Source of the DNA: Streptomyces sp. LUP47B
GTDB taxonomy: Bacteria > Actinomycetota > Actinomycetes > Streptomycetales > Streptomycetaceae
Direction of reading: 5' to 3'
Assembly: GCF_001746295.1 (NCBI RefSeq)
Contig: NZ_MJAH01000020.1
Span: 1 to 64,000, forward strand
DNA length: 64,000 bases
Each line of letters starts with the position of its first letter. The first letter of the stretch is position 1. The position numbers were made by a program, and so were the translations under genes. Positions 33,475 through 41,245 of this stretch are shown here, one piece after another. The notes under the pieces are model-generated. The model searched no databases. It saw only the letters and a list, made by a program, of their open reading frames with translations, and was not told where the DNA came from.

Positions 33475-34062
33475 ATGACTCGCGTGATCGCGGGCAGAGC
33501 CGGCGGACGCCGCCTGGCCGTCCCGCCGGGCAACGGAACCCGTCCCACCTCGGACCGCGCGCGCGAAGGTCTCTTCTCCACCTGGCAGTCCCTCCTCGGC
33601 GGCCCCTTGGCGGGCGAGCGGGTCCTCGACCTGTACGCCGGCTCAGGCGCGGTCGGCCTCGAAGCCCTCTCCCGCGGCGCGAGCCACGCCCTCCTGGTCG
33701 AGGCCGACGGGAGAGCCGCCCGCACGATCCGCGAGAACGTCAAGAACCTCGGCCTCCCCGGCGCCGAGGTACGGGCAGGCAAAGCGGAACAGATCATTCA
33801 ACAACCGGCGCCGACCGAGCCGTACGACCTCGTCTTCCTCGACCCGCCGTACCGAGTCACAGATCACGATCTTCGCGAGATTCTCCTCACACTCCGCACC
33901 GAACACTGGCTAGCGCCGCAGGCCCTGGTCACCGTGGAGCGCAGCACCAGAGGTGGAGAATTCCAGTGGCCGCCCGGTTTCGACGCGGTCAAGGCCCGTC
34001 GCTACGGCGAGGGAACGTTTTGGTACGGTCGCGCCGCCTCTACGTGCGAAGACGCACGATGA
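33475..34062 (+). CDS. rsmD: 16S rRNA (guanine(966)-N(2))-methyltransferase
   Basis: 195 residues. It methylates G966 of 16S rRNA. N-terminal TRVIAGRAGGRRLAVPPG and RPTSDRAREGLFS, SAM motif I VLDLYAGSGAVGLEALSRGA near residue 46, and the amino-methylase motif FLDPPYRV near 120. ATG 33475 follows recG by 40 bp on the same strand, and the gene overlaps the upstream in-frame ATG of coaD; recG-rsmD-coaD is a conserved actinobacterial order. Confidence 0.95.
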   Translation: MTRVIAGRAGGRRLAVPPGNGTRPTSDRAREGLFSTWQSLLGGPLAGERVLDLYAGSGAVGLEALSRGASHALLVEADGRAARTIRENVKNLGLPGAEVRAGKAEQIIQQPAPTEPYDLVFLDPPYRVTDHDLREILLTLRTEHWLAPQALVTVERSTRGGEFQWPPGFDAVKARRYGEGTFWYGRAASTCEDAR

Positions 34063-34088
34063 CCGGACCGGAGAGCGAGGGATCTCAA

Positions 34089-34568
34089 GTGCGCCGCGCC
34101 GTCTGTCCCGGGTCGTTCGACCCGATCACCAACGGACATCTCGACATCATCTCCCGCGCCTCCAGACTGTACGACGAGGTCTACGTCGCGGTGATGATCA
34201 ACAAGTCCAAGAAGGGCCTCTTCGAGATCGACGAGCGGATCGACCTGATCCGCGAGGTCACCGCCGAGTACGGCAACGTGATCGTGGAGGCCTTCCACGG
34301 CCTCCTCGTCGACTACTGCAAGGAGCGCGACATCCCGGCCATCGTCAAGGGCCTACGCGCGGTCAGCGACTTCGACTACGAGCTCCAGATGGCCCAGATG
34401 AACAACGGCCTCTCGGGCGTCGAGACCCTCTTCGTCCCGACCAACCCCACCTACAGCTTCCTGTCCTCCTCGCTCGTCAAGGAGGTCGCGACCTGGGGCG
34501 GAGACGTCTCCCACCTGGTCCCGCCGCTGGTCCTGGAGGCACTCGACAAGCGCCTGCGCAAGGGCTGA
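34089..34568 (+). CDS. coaD: Pantetheine-phosphate adenylyltransferase
   Basis: 159 residues, the penultimate enzyme of coenzyme A synthesis (ATP + phosphopantetheine to dephospho-CoA). Nucleotidyltransferase motif CPGSFDPITNGHLDII at residues 5-20 and the C-terminal PTYSFLSSSLVKEVATWGGD near 122-141. GTG 34089 is chosen because GAGGGA lies about 7 nt upstream and the fold begins at once; ATG 34059 would add ten residues. Confidence 0.96.
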   Translation: MRRAVCPGSFDPITNGHLDIISRASRLYDEVYVAVMINKSKKGLFEIDERIDLIREVTAEYGNVIVEAFHGLLVDYCKERDIPAIVKGLRAVSDFDYELQMAQMNNGLSGVETLFVPTNPTYSFLSSSLVKEVATWGGDVSHLVPPLVLEALDKRLRKG

Positions 34569-34625
34569 TGGGACTACAGTCGTCCCGTCCGTCTCCAACA
34601 CAGCTGTAGAGAGTGGCGAGCACAG

Positions 34626-35687
34626 GTGGACGTGCAGAACAAGCTCGACGAGATCGTCTCCACGGTCTCCGGTGCCCGGTCGATGCCCATGTCGGCCTCG
34701 GTGATGGTCAACCGCGCCGAACTGCTCGCGATGCTCGAAGAGCTGCGCCAGGCCCTGCCCGGTTCCCTCGCGCAGGCCCAGGAACTGATCGGCGACCGCG
34801 AGCAGATGGTCGAGCAGGCCCGCCAGGAGGCCGAGCGGATCATCGGGCAGGCGCACGCCGAGCGCGGCTCCCTGATCTCCGACACCGAGGTCGCCCGCCG
34901 CTCCCAGGCCGAGGCCGACCGGATCCTGAACGAGGCCCGCCAGGAGGCCGAGGAGGTCCGGGCGGAGGCCGACGACTACGTCGACTCCAAGCTCGCCAAC
35001 TTCGAGGTCGTCCTCACCAAGACCCTCGGCTCGGTCGGCCGCGGCCGCGAGAAGCTCCTCGGCACCGGCCCGGGCGTCGACGAGAACGGCTACGAGGACG
35101 AGGACGCCCCCGAGCGCAGCCACGACCCCGAGACCCTGCGCAAGGACGCCGACTCCTACGTCGACGCCAAACTCGGCGCCTTCGAGGCTGTCCTGGCCAA
35201 GACCCTGGAGGCCGTCGGCCGCGGCCGCCAGAAGCTGCACGGCCGTATCGCCACCGACGACCTCGGCGCCCTCGCCGACGACACCTCCACCGTCCAGCAC
35301 TCCAGCGACGCCGACTACCTGGCCGACCTCACCGCCCTCGCGGAGCAGGACGCCCGGACCCAGGCCCGCGGCCAGTCCGAGCAGCCGGACTACACCCAGC
35401 AGCCGGCGTACGGCTACCAGCAGCAGAGCGACGCCTACGCCGCCTATCAGCAGCAGCCCGACCCCTACGCCCAGCAGGACCCGTACGGCTACCAGCAGGC
35501 CGATCCCTATGCCTACCAGGGCTACGACCAGCAGCAGTACGACCCGAACCAGGCGCAGCAGGCCCAGCAGGCCCAGCAGACCCACCAGTCGCAGCAGAGC
35601 TACGCCCTGGACGAGACCAGCCTCTTCGACACCGGCATGATCACGCCGGAGCAGTTGAGGGCGTACGAGCAGGGTCGCGGCCAGTAG
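34626..35687 (+). CDS. SepIVA/DivIVA-like coiled-coil protein with Gln/Tyr-rich tail
   Basis: 353 residues from GTG 34626. Residues 1-160 contain a short N-terminal helix (VQNKLDEIVSTVSGARSMPM) and a long coiled coil (AQELIGDREQMVEQARQEAE and QAEADRILNEARQEAEEVRA). A duplicated unit follows: DDYVDSKLANFEVVLTKTL with VGRGREKL, then DSYVDAKLGAFEAVLAKTLE with VGRGRQKL. The last 130 residues are low-complexity, rich in Gln, Tyr, Ala and Pro (QQPDPYAQQDPYGYQQADPY). Position between coaD and DUF177 corresponds to Rv2927c (SepIVA), a DivIVA-domain protein needed for septation and growth in mycobacteria; a cell-division or polarity role is inferred from that. Confidence 0.85.
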   Translation: MDVQNKLDEIVSTVSGARSMPMSASVMVNRAELLAMLEELRQALPGSLAQAQELIGDREQMVEQARQEAERIIGQAHAERGSLISDTEVARRSQAEADRILNEARQEAEEVRAEADDYVDSKLANFEVVLTKTLGSVGRGREKLLGTGPGVDENGYEDEDAPERSHDPETLRKDADSYVDAKLGAFEAVLAKTLEAVGRGRQKLHGRIATDDLGALADDTSTVQHSSDADYLADLTALAEQDARTQARGQSEQPDYTQQPAYGYQQQSDAYAAYQQQPDPYAQQDPYGYQQADPYAYQGYDQQQYDPNQAQQAQQAQQTHQSQQSYALDETSLFDTGMITPEQLRAYEQGRGQ

Positions 35688-35819
35688 GAGAGCACCGGAT
35701 TGGGCCGTGAGCGAAAGGTCCAGTATCCTGGCTCTTCGGTCGCGCGTACGTCCGCGATCAACGCTGCCCGGGAGCACCGAAGGGCGGCGACCCCCTGAGC
35801 TCGAAGATCGAAAGCAGGA

Positions 35820-36464
35820 ATGGCCCTGAACGCCCGCCTTGACCACCGCAACCCTCTCGTGTTCGACACACACGAGCTGGGGCGGCGTCCTGGCGCGCTG
35901 CAGCGCCTGACCCGCGAGATCGACGCTCCCAAGGATCTCGGCATCCAGGGAGTGATCGGAGTGCCGGAAGGCGCCCCGGTCGTGCTCGAACTCCGCCTCG
36001 AGTCGGTCATGGAAGGGGTGCTTGTCACAGGCACCGCCCGTGCACAGGCCGAGGGGGAGTGCGTAAGGTGTCTGGAGCCGCTTGAGCTGGTGCTCGAAGC
36101 GGATTTCCAGGAGATGTTCTCGTACCCTGACGCCGACGACCGTGGCCGCGTGAAAGCGGAACCGGCCGACGACGCCGAGGAAGACGAGGACAGGCTCTTC
36201 ATCGAGGACGGCTTGTTCGACCTCGAACCCGTGCTGCGTGATGCGGTGGTGCTCGCACTGCCGATGCAGCCGGTGTGCCAGGACGACTGTCTGGGCCTGT
36301 GCTCCGAGTGCGGGGCACGGCTCACGGACGACCCGGACCACCACCATGACGCCGTCGACATCCGTTGGGCGGCACTGCAGGGACTCGCCGGTTCACTCGA
36401 AGACGGCGAGAAGGACGAGATGAGCGGCGCCGAACCGGGCGTCGACGAGAAGCAGGAGAAGTAG
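35820..36464 (+). CDS. DUF177/YceD family protein
   Basis: 214 residues. The family hallmark cysteines are present: GECVRCLEPL near residue 80 and CQDDCLGLCSECGARL near 150-165, a probable zinc site. The centre and C terminus are strongly acidic (ADDAEEDEDRLF). DUF177 genes almost always precede rpmF, and in plants and bacteria the family affects 23S rRNA accumulation or processing. Here rpmF starts 2 nt after its stop. ATG 35820 with GCAGGA just upstream. Confidence 0.92.
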   Translation: MALNARLDHRNPLVFDTHELGRRPGALQRLTREIDAPKDLGIQGVIGVPEGAPVVLELRLESVMEGVLVTGTARAQAEGECVRCLEPLELVLEADFQEMFSYPDADDRGRVKAEPADDAEEDEDRLFIEDGLFDLEPVLRDAVVLALPMQPVCQDDCLGLCSECGARLTDDPDHHHDAVDIRWAALQGLAGSLEDGEKDEMSGAEPGVDEKQEK

Positions 36465-36466
36465 CC

Positions 36467-36640
36467 GTGGCTGTTCCGAAGCGGAAGATGTCGCGCAGCA
36501 ACACGCGCCACCGCCGGTCGCAGTGGAAGGCTGCGGTCCCCACCCTGGTTGCGTGCGAGCGCTGCCACGAGCCCAAGCTGCAGCACATCGCGTGCCCTGC
36601 TTGTGGCACCTACAACAAGCGCCAGGTCCTCGAGGTCTGA
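36467..36640 (+). CDS. rpmF: 50S ribosomal protein L32, zinc-binding form
   Basis: 57 residues from GTG 36467: AVPKRKMSRSNTRHRRSQWK followed by CERCHEPKLQHIACPACG, with two CxxC pairs binding zinc. It is joined to DUF177 (2-nt gap), and rnc follows within 20 nt, so DUF177-rpmF-rnc is one ribosome-related operon. Confidence 0.97.
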   Translation: MAVPKRKMSRSNTRHRRSQWKAAVPTLVACERCHEPKLQHIACPACGTYNKRQVLEV

Positions 36641-36659
36641 GCGGCTGGTGAGAGGCACT

Positions 36660-37478
36660 GTGTCCACGCCGAAGAAGAACGCGGGCGACAACCAGGCCTC
36701 GTCCCACACGCTGTTGGAAGGGCGGCTCGGGTACAAACTCGAGTCCGCCCTTCTGGTGCGTGCGCTGACCCACCGTTCCTACGCGTATGAGAACGGCGGT
36801 CTGCCGACCAACGAACGGCTGGAGTTCCTCGGGGACTCCGTGCTCGGCCTCGTGGTCACGGACACGCTGTACACCACCCACCCCGACCTGCCCGAAGGCC
36901 AACTGGCCAAGTTGCGGGCCGCGGTGGTCAACTCACGCGCACTGGCGGAGGTCAGCCGTGGGCTCGACCTGGGCTCCTTCATCCGGCTCGGCCGTGGTGA
37001 AGAGGGCACGGGCGGCCGGGACAAGGCATCCATCCTCGCCGACACCCTGGAAGCGGTGATCGGCGCGGTCTATCTCGACCAGGGTCTCGAAGCGGCCTCC
37101 GAACTGGTGCACCGCCTGTTCGACCCCCTGATCGAGAAGTCCTCCAACCTCGGTGCCGGCCTGGACTGGAAGACCAGTCTCCAGGAGCTCACCGCGACCG
37201 AGGGGCTCGGCGTGCCCGAGTACCTGGTCACGGAGACCGGCCCCGATCACGAGAAGACCTTCACTGCTGCCGCCCGCGTCGGAGGCGTCTCGTACGGCAC
37301 CGGCACCGGCCGCAGCAAGAAGGAGGCGGAGCAGCAGGCCGCGGAGTCCGCCTGGAGGTCCATCCGGGCCGCCGCGGACGAGCGCGCCAAGGCGGTGGCC
37401 GAAAAGGCCGTCGAGGCCGTTGAGGTCGTCGAAGCCGCCAAGGACGACGAAGAAGGTCCGTCGTCCGTCTCCGACTGA
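36660..37478 (+). CDS. rnc: Ribonuclease III
   Basis: 272 residues (276 if GTG 36648 is used; both are possible, and AGAGG lies close before 36660). It cleaves double-stranded RNA, maturing rRNA and controlling mRNAs; in S. coelicolor this gene is absB, a global antibiotic regulator. Nuclease signature NERLEFLGDSVLGLVVTD near residue 44, second acidic patch DTLEAVIGAVYLDQG, then a dsRNA-binding domain with GVSYGTGTGRSKKEAEQQAA near 220. A 40-residue acidic/alanine tail (AVEVVEAAKDDEEG) extends past the dsRBD. Confidence 0.96.
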   Translation: MSTPKKNAGDNQASSHTLLEGRLGYKLESALLVRALTHRSYAYENGGLPTNERLEFLGDSVLGLVVTDTLYTTHPDLPEGQLAKLRAAVVNSRALAEVSRGLDLGSFIRLGRGEEGTGGRDKASILADTLEAVIGAVYLDQGLEAASELVHRLFDPLIEKSSNLGAGLDWKTSLQELTATEGLGVPEYLVTETGPDHEKTFTAAARVGGVSYGTGTGRSKKEAEQQAAESAWRSIRAAADERAKAVAEKAVEAVEVVEAAKDDEEGPSSVSD

Positions 37479-37515
37479 CGCCTGGAGCACCAGCGCGTCT
37501 GGAAGAACAGCGCAG

Positions 37516-37553
37516 CCGAGCGCCTGCCCCCGAACACCGGGGCGGGCGCTCGG
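37516..37553 (+). terminator. Terminator after rnc
   Basis: CCGAGCGCCTGCCCC (37516-37530) pairs with 37539-37553 over 15 bp (one wobble), 8-nt loop, followed by TTCAT. It separates rnc from mutM, which therefore probably has its own promoter or depends on read-through. Confidence 0.82.
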
Positions 37554-37584
37554 TTCATACACCGGTCCGTGACGGGGGAGCCCC

Positions 37585-38445
37585 ATGCCCGAGTTGCCCG
37601 AGGTCGAGGTCGTACGGCGGGGCCTCGCGCGGTGGGTCGCCCACCGTACGGTCGCCGAGGCCGAGGTGCTGCACCCGCGCGCGGTCCGCCGTCACCTCGC
37701 CGGTGCCGACGACTTCGCGCACCGCCTCAAGGGCCGCCGCGTCGGCACCCCGAGCCGCCGCGGGAAGTACCTCTGGCTGCCCCTGGAGGACACGGACCAG
37801 TCGATCCTGGCCCACCTCGGCATGAGCGGCCAGCTGCTGGTCCAGCCGCATGCCGCCCCCGACGAGAAGCACCTCAGGATCCGGGTGCGGTTCGCGGACG
37901 AGGTGGACACCGAGCTGCGCTTCGTCGACCAACGGACCTTCGGCGGGCTGTCGTTGCACGACAACACCCCCGACGGGCTGCCCGACGTCATCGCGCACAT
38001 CGCGCGCGACCCTCTCGACCCGCTCTTCGACGACGAGGCCTTCCACCAGGCCCTGCGCCGCAAGCGCAGCACCATCAAACGGGCCTTGCTCGACCAGTCG
38101 TTGATCAGCGGAGTCGGCAACATCTACGCGGACGAGGCCCTTTGGCGCTCCCGCATCCACTACGAGCGCCCCACCGCGAACTTCACCCGCCCGCGCACGG
38201 CCGAACTCCTGGGCCACGTGCGGGACGTGATGAACGCGGCCCTCGCGGTCGGCGGCACCAGCTTCGACAGCCTGTACGTCAACGTCAACGGTGAGTCCGG
38301 CTACTTCGACCGGTCCCTCGACGCGTACGGCCGGGAGGGGCTGCCGTGCAAGCGGTGCGGTACGCCGATGCGCCGACGGCCCTGGATGAACCGGTCCAGC
38401 TACTTCTGCCCGAGGTGTCAGCGGGCGCCGCGCGTCACGTCGTAA
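37585..38445 (+). CDS. mutM: Formamidopyrimidine-DNA glycosylase
   Basis: 286-residue bifunctional glycosylase/AP lyase that removes 8-oxoguanine. N-terminal PELPEVEVVRRGL gives the catalytic Pro2-Glu3; ISGVGNIYADEALW near 173 is the H2TH region; the C-terminal zinc finger has CKRCGTPM and FCPRCQ. ATG 37585 is the only sensible start because Pro2 must follow the initiator. The last 28 bp overlap the convergent HxlR gene. Confidence 0.97.
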   Translation: MPELPEVEVVRRGLARWVAHRTVAEAEVLHPRAVRRHLAGADDFAHRLKGRRVGTPSRRGKYLWLPLEDTDQSILAHLGMSGQLLVQPHAAPDEKHLRIRVRFADEVDTELRFVDQRTFGGLSLHDNTPDGLPDVIAHIARDPLDPLFDDEAFHQALRRKRSTIKRALLDQSLISGVGNIYADEALWRSRIHYERPTANFTRPRTAELLGHVRDVMNAALAVGGTSFDSLYVNVNGESGYFDRSLDAYGREGLPCKRCGTPMRRRPWMNRSSYFCPRCQRAPRVTS

Positions 38446-38819
38446 CGCTCGCGGGCGGCCAGGACGTCGTCCATGCGGCCCTCGACGAAGTGGATGAGGC
38501 CCAGCAGCCGCTCGGCGACCTCGCGGCCCAGCGGGGTCAGTTCATAGTCGACCCGGGGCGGGTTGGTGGGCTGGGCCTCGCGGTGCACCAGGCCGTCGCG
38601 CTCCAGCGCCTGGAGCGTCTGGGAGAGCATCTTCTCGCTCACGCCGTCGACCCGGCGGCGCAGCTCGTTGAAGCGCAGCGAGCCCTCGTACAGGGCGCCG
38701 AGCGTGAGTCCGCCCCAGCGGCCCGTCACATGCTCCAGCGTGCCGCGCGAAGGGCAGGCCTTGGCGAACACGTCGTACGGGAGGTCCTGCGCCTCCAGGG
38801 GCTGCTGCGTGGTGTCCAT
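38418..38819 (-). CDS. HxlR-family transcriptional regulator
   Basis: 133-residue single-domain winged helix. CPSRGTLEHVTGRWGGLTLG (CP-R-xxxxxxxGKW-type start, with the HxlR cysteine at the usual place), LRFNELRRRVDGVSEKMLSQ, LERDGLVHREAQPTNPPRVD, and YELTPLGREVAERL are diagnostic. The single cysteine may sense quinones, aldehydes or oxidants as in relatives YodB/HypR (family knowledge). Its upstream dyad (38853) is a probable own operator. Usually HxlR genes diverge from an oxidoreductase; none is present here. Confidence 0.9.
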   Translation of the reverse strand: MDTTQQPLEAQDLPYDVFAKACPSRGTLEHVTGRWGGLTLGALYEGSLRFNELRRRVDGVSEKMLSQTLQALERDGLVHREAQPTNPPRVDYELTPLGREVAERLLGLIHFVEGRMDDVLAARERYDVTRGAR

Positions 38820-38852
38820 ATCATGAGCGTACTGGAAAGCAGCGCTAACCAA

Positions 38853-38885
38853 CAGATTGCACTAACCGGAAGTTAGTGCAATCTG
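38853..38885. promoter_or_regulatory. 14-bp perfect dyad upstream of hxlR
   Basis: CAGATTGCACTAAC (38853-38866) and GTTAGTGCAATCTG (38872-38885) are exact inverted copies 5 bp apart. The A/T-rich composition contrasts with its surroundings and the TTAGTGCAAT-type core suits an HxlR operator. It also lies 13 bp past the stop of the CAP-domain gene and could terminate that transcript. Confidence 0.75.
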
Positions 38886-38897
38886 CCTCAGTGTCCT

Positions 38898-39983
38898 CTA
38901 GTAGCCGAAGTCCTGCGTCCACCAGGGGCCGCCAGAACCGAAGACCACACCCACGCCCAGCGTCTTGAAGTCACAGTTCAGTATGTTGGCCTTGTGGCCG
39001 GGGCTGTTCATCCAGGCCTCCATGACCGCGGCCGGGTCGGACTGGCCCCGGGCTATGTTCTCGCCGCCGAGGCTGGTTATCCCGGCCTGCGCGGCCCGGT
39101 CCCACGGCGTGGCGCCGCTCGGGTCGGTGTGGTCGAAGAAGCCCTGGTCGGCCATGGCCTGGCTGAAGGCCCCGGCGAGATCGGCCAGCGCGCTGTTGGC
39201 GGCGACCGGGCTGCAGCCGACGTTCGCCCGCTCGGCGTTGACGAGCCTGAGCACCTCGGCCGCCGCGGCGGCCTCGGTCGAGACCTCCACCGGCGCGGTG
39301 GTCTCCTTCTTCGCCGGCTTCTTCTCCCTCTGGGAAGGCGTCGTCTTCGGCTTCTTGCTCGGCGGGGCAGCCGGCTTCTTTGTCGGCTTCTCGGCCGGTG
39401 CGGGCGTCGAGGTCGAGGCCGAGGTCGAGGGGGCCGGTGACGGCGAGGAGGCGCGGTCGGCATCCCGGCTCGTCGAGCTGCCGTCCTCACGGCTGTCGGC
39501 GCTGCCGGACGTGCCGCCCTGCTCGGCCGGGGAGTTGGTCGGCGAGCCCGCCGCCTGCACATCGCCGCCGGTGGTGCTGCCGCCGCCGAGCTTGTAGTTG
39601 TCCAGGCCGGGCACCACACCGGTGGCGACCGCGACCGTGCCGATCGCGACGGCCGCCGAGACCCCGAGCAGACCGGTCTTGACCGGCGTCACGAGGTTCC
39701 TCTTGCGCCGGCGGTGCGACCCACTGCGCCGGGAACCGTCGGCGGGCGTGTAGCCCTCGCCCCGGTAGAGCGCGTACTCCTCCTCCGACGCGAACAGGTA
39801 GGCGTCACTGCGCGCGTAGGGGTCGGGGTCCTCCTGGCCCGGGTACGTCGAGACGCCCACCGAGGCGAAGTTGTACGAGTCCTGCGGGTCGTAACCGCTC
39901 CCGTAGGAGCTGTGTGTCGCTGTTACCCCCGTGGCGCGGCCCGTGGCGGCGCGGCCGGCGGCGGAGCGTCGGTGGCGTCCCAT
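38898..39983 (-). CDS. CAP-superfamily (SCP/PR-1-like) membrane-anchored extracellular protein
   Basis: 361 residues. A basic, Gly/Ser/Tyr-rich cytoplasmic start (about 110 residues, with SGSHRRRKR) precedes one TM segment (GLLGVSAAVAIGTVAVATGV). A long Ser/Thr/Pro then Lys-rich linker (KKPAAPPSKKPKTTPSQREK) crosses the wall to a C-terminal CAP domain: LRLVNAERANVGCSPVAANS, FFDHTDPSGATPWDR, GGENIARGQ and WMNSPGHKANILNCDFKTLG. The histidine/glutamate CAP cavity residues look intact. Function of bacterial CAP proteins is mostly unknown; it probably faces the envelope. Confidence 0.88.
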   Translation of the reverse strand: MGRHRRSAAGRAATGRATGVTATHSSYGSGYDPQDSYNFASVGVSTYPGQEDPDPYARSDAYLFASEEEYALYRGEGYTPADGSRRSGSHRRRKRNLVTPVKTGLLGVSAAVAIGTVAVATGVVPGLDNYKLGGGSTTGGDVQAAGSPTNSPAEQGGTSGSADSREDGSSTSRDADRASSPSPAPSTSASTSTPAPAEKPTKKPAAPPSKKPKTTPSQREKKPAKKETTAPVEVSTEAAAAAEVLRLVNAERANVGCSPVAANSALADLAGAFSQAMADQGFFDHTDPSGATPWDRAAQAGITSLGGENIARGQSDPAAVMEAWMNSPGHKANILNCDFKTLGVGVVFGSGGPWWTQDFGY

Positions 39984-40155
39984 GTGCTTGCCTTCCTAGT
40001 CCTCGTTCGTGAGGTCGACGCGTCCCCCCGGTCAACCAGTCACGAAACCCACACGATCGAGTGAGTTTCGTATGAGATTCATTGGCAGCGGACAGTACCG
40101 CATGGCGCCTGGGGAGGGAGTGCCCAGAGAGACATTGGCCGGTTAGGTTGCACCC

Positions 40156-40437
40156 ATGAGCGAGGATGTACGACTGGTCGCCTGGGTGCGCGGACGCGTC
40201 CAAGGTGTGGGTTTCCGCTGGTTCACGCGGGCCAAGGCGCTGGAGATCGGCGGCCTGAGTGGTTTTGCTCTCAATTTGGACGACGGACGCGTGCAAGTGG
40301 TCGCGGAGGGCCCGCGAAAGGGATGCCAGGGACTCCTCGACTGGCTCCTGGGTGACGACACGCCCGGCCGCGTAGACGGTGTCACCGAGATCTGGGACAC
40401 ACCCCGTGGGGGTTACGACGGCTTCGCCATCCGATGA
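40156..40437 (+). CDS. acyP: Acylphosphatase
   Basis: 93 residues. It hydrolyses acyl phosphates such as acetyl phosphate or carbamoyl phosphate. The active-site loop GRVQGVGFRWFTRAKA (catalytic Arg) and the Asn in GFALNLDDGRVQV are present. ATG 40156. In mycobacteria an acylphosphatase likewise lies between mutM and smc. Confidence 0.94.
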   Translation: MSEDVRLVAWVRGRVQGVGFRWFTRAKALEIGGLSGFALNLDDGRVQVVAEGPRKGCQGLLDWLLGDDTPGRVDGVTEIWDTPRGGYDGFAIR

Positions 40438-40819
40438 GCCGTTTCTGTAAAGCGGCCCAGGCGGAAGCGGAGGGACATGCCACTGGCACCTGCCCGAAGC
40501 AGAAAGTCGCTGGTGGTTGCCAAGAAGGCCCTGCCGTGGCAAGCTCCGCGGCTAAGACTGACCGTCACGTCCCGAGGGCCCCGAGGGAGCCGCAGCGCCG
40601 CCGTCTCAGGTCGCGCCGGACCGGGTTGTCCGCCAATACGGGGCGTGATCGTGTTGACCGTCAAACTTTTTGGTGAGACGCTGAAAGCACCCCGCGCACC
40701 TTAGCTGTTTGGCATGGATGAACAGCAGCATGAACTCAAAAGTGTCAAGCACCGCGGGTGCGAATCCCTCACGACCCACACCGCTTCGGTCGGTCACTCA
40801 GTGTGGAGGACCATCCATC
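40438..40819. other. Intergenic region between acylphosphatase and a coiled-coil gene
   Basis: 382 bp with no gene I can support. It holds an isolated -35-like TTGACC (40654-40659) without a convincing -10, and a small hairpin (GCACC 40749-40753, GGTGC 40757-40761). The upstream half has lost the G/C third-base pattern in every frame, so it is probably leader and promoter sequence. Confidence 0.5.
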
Positions 40820-41023
40820 ATGGCAAAGGCGCTTCTCGGTTACGTCGGCGGCTCCGACCCTCGACTCCTCGCCGAGATGCGACGGCTCCAGCAGCGCGTA
40901 CAGGATCTGGAATCCGAGCTCGTACGGATCCAGGCCGAGAACGACGCGCTCGCGGCTGCCGCTTCTCACGAAAGTCTCCTGGAGAGCATCGACGCACACC
41001 AGGCGGAGCCTGCGCTCACCTGA
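40820..41023 (+). CDS. Small coiled-coil protein upstream of smc
   Basis: 67 residues from ATG 40820 with GTGGAGGA 9 nt upstream. Sequence GYVGGSDPRLLAEMRRLQQR, VQDLESELVRIQAENDALAA predicts one uninterrupted amphipathic coiled coil with a leucine heptad pattern, then an acidic/polar tail. No known family that I can name. It ends at a textbook terminator (41098) and so is a separate transcript from smc. Confidence 0.78.
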   Translation: MAKALLGYVGGSDPRLLAEMRRLQQRVQDLESELVRIQAENDALAAAASHESLLESIDAHQAEPALT

Positions 41024-41097
41024 TCGCTGCATCGCTCCACGACAGCTCACGCAGTGGTTGGGCGGCCTGTATCAACCGCTAAGTTGTCAGAGTTTGC

Positions 41098-41119
41098 AAG
41101 GGACGCTTCGGCGTCCCTT
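41098..41119 (+). terminator. rho-independent terminator before smc
   Basis: AAGGGACGC (41098-41106), TTCG tetraloop, GCGTCCCTT (41111-41119), then CTTTCTT. One of the few classical U-rich terminators in this window. Confidence 0.93.
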
Positions 41120-41245
41120 CTTTCTTGCCCCCGTGCATCCTTTCACCCTCTTAACGTTTGGTGTGCCCTGCACGTTCAACGGTGAAACCGCTGGCAACAA
41201 CGCGTTCATGGAGTGAGACACCCCCGGAAGGTAGAGTCCAGCGGC

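Noticed and set aside
40741..40775. tRNA-like GGGTGCGAATCCC segment upstream of the small coiled-coil gene
   Set aside because: Only a T-arm-like fragment; no acceptor stem, D-arm or anticodon arm can be folded around it.
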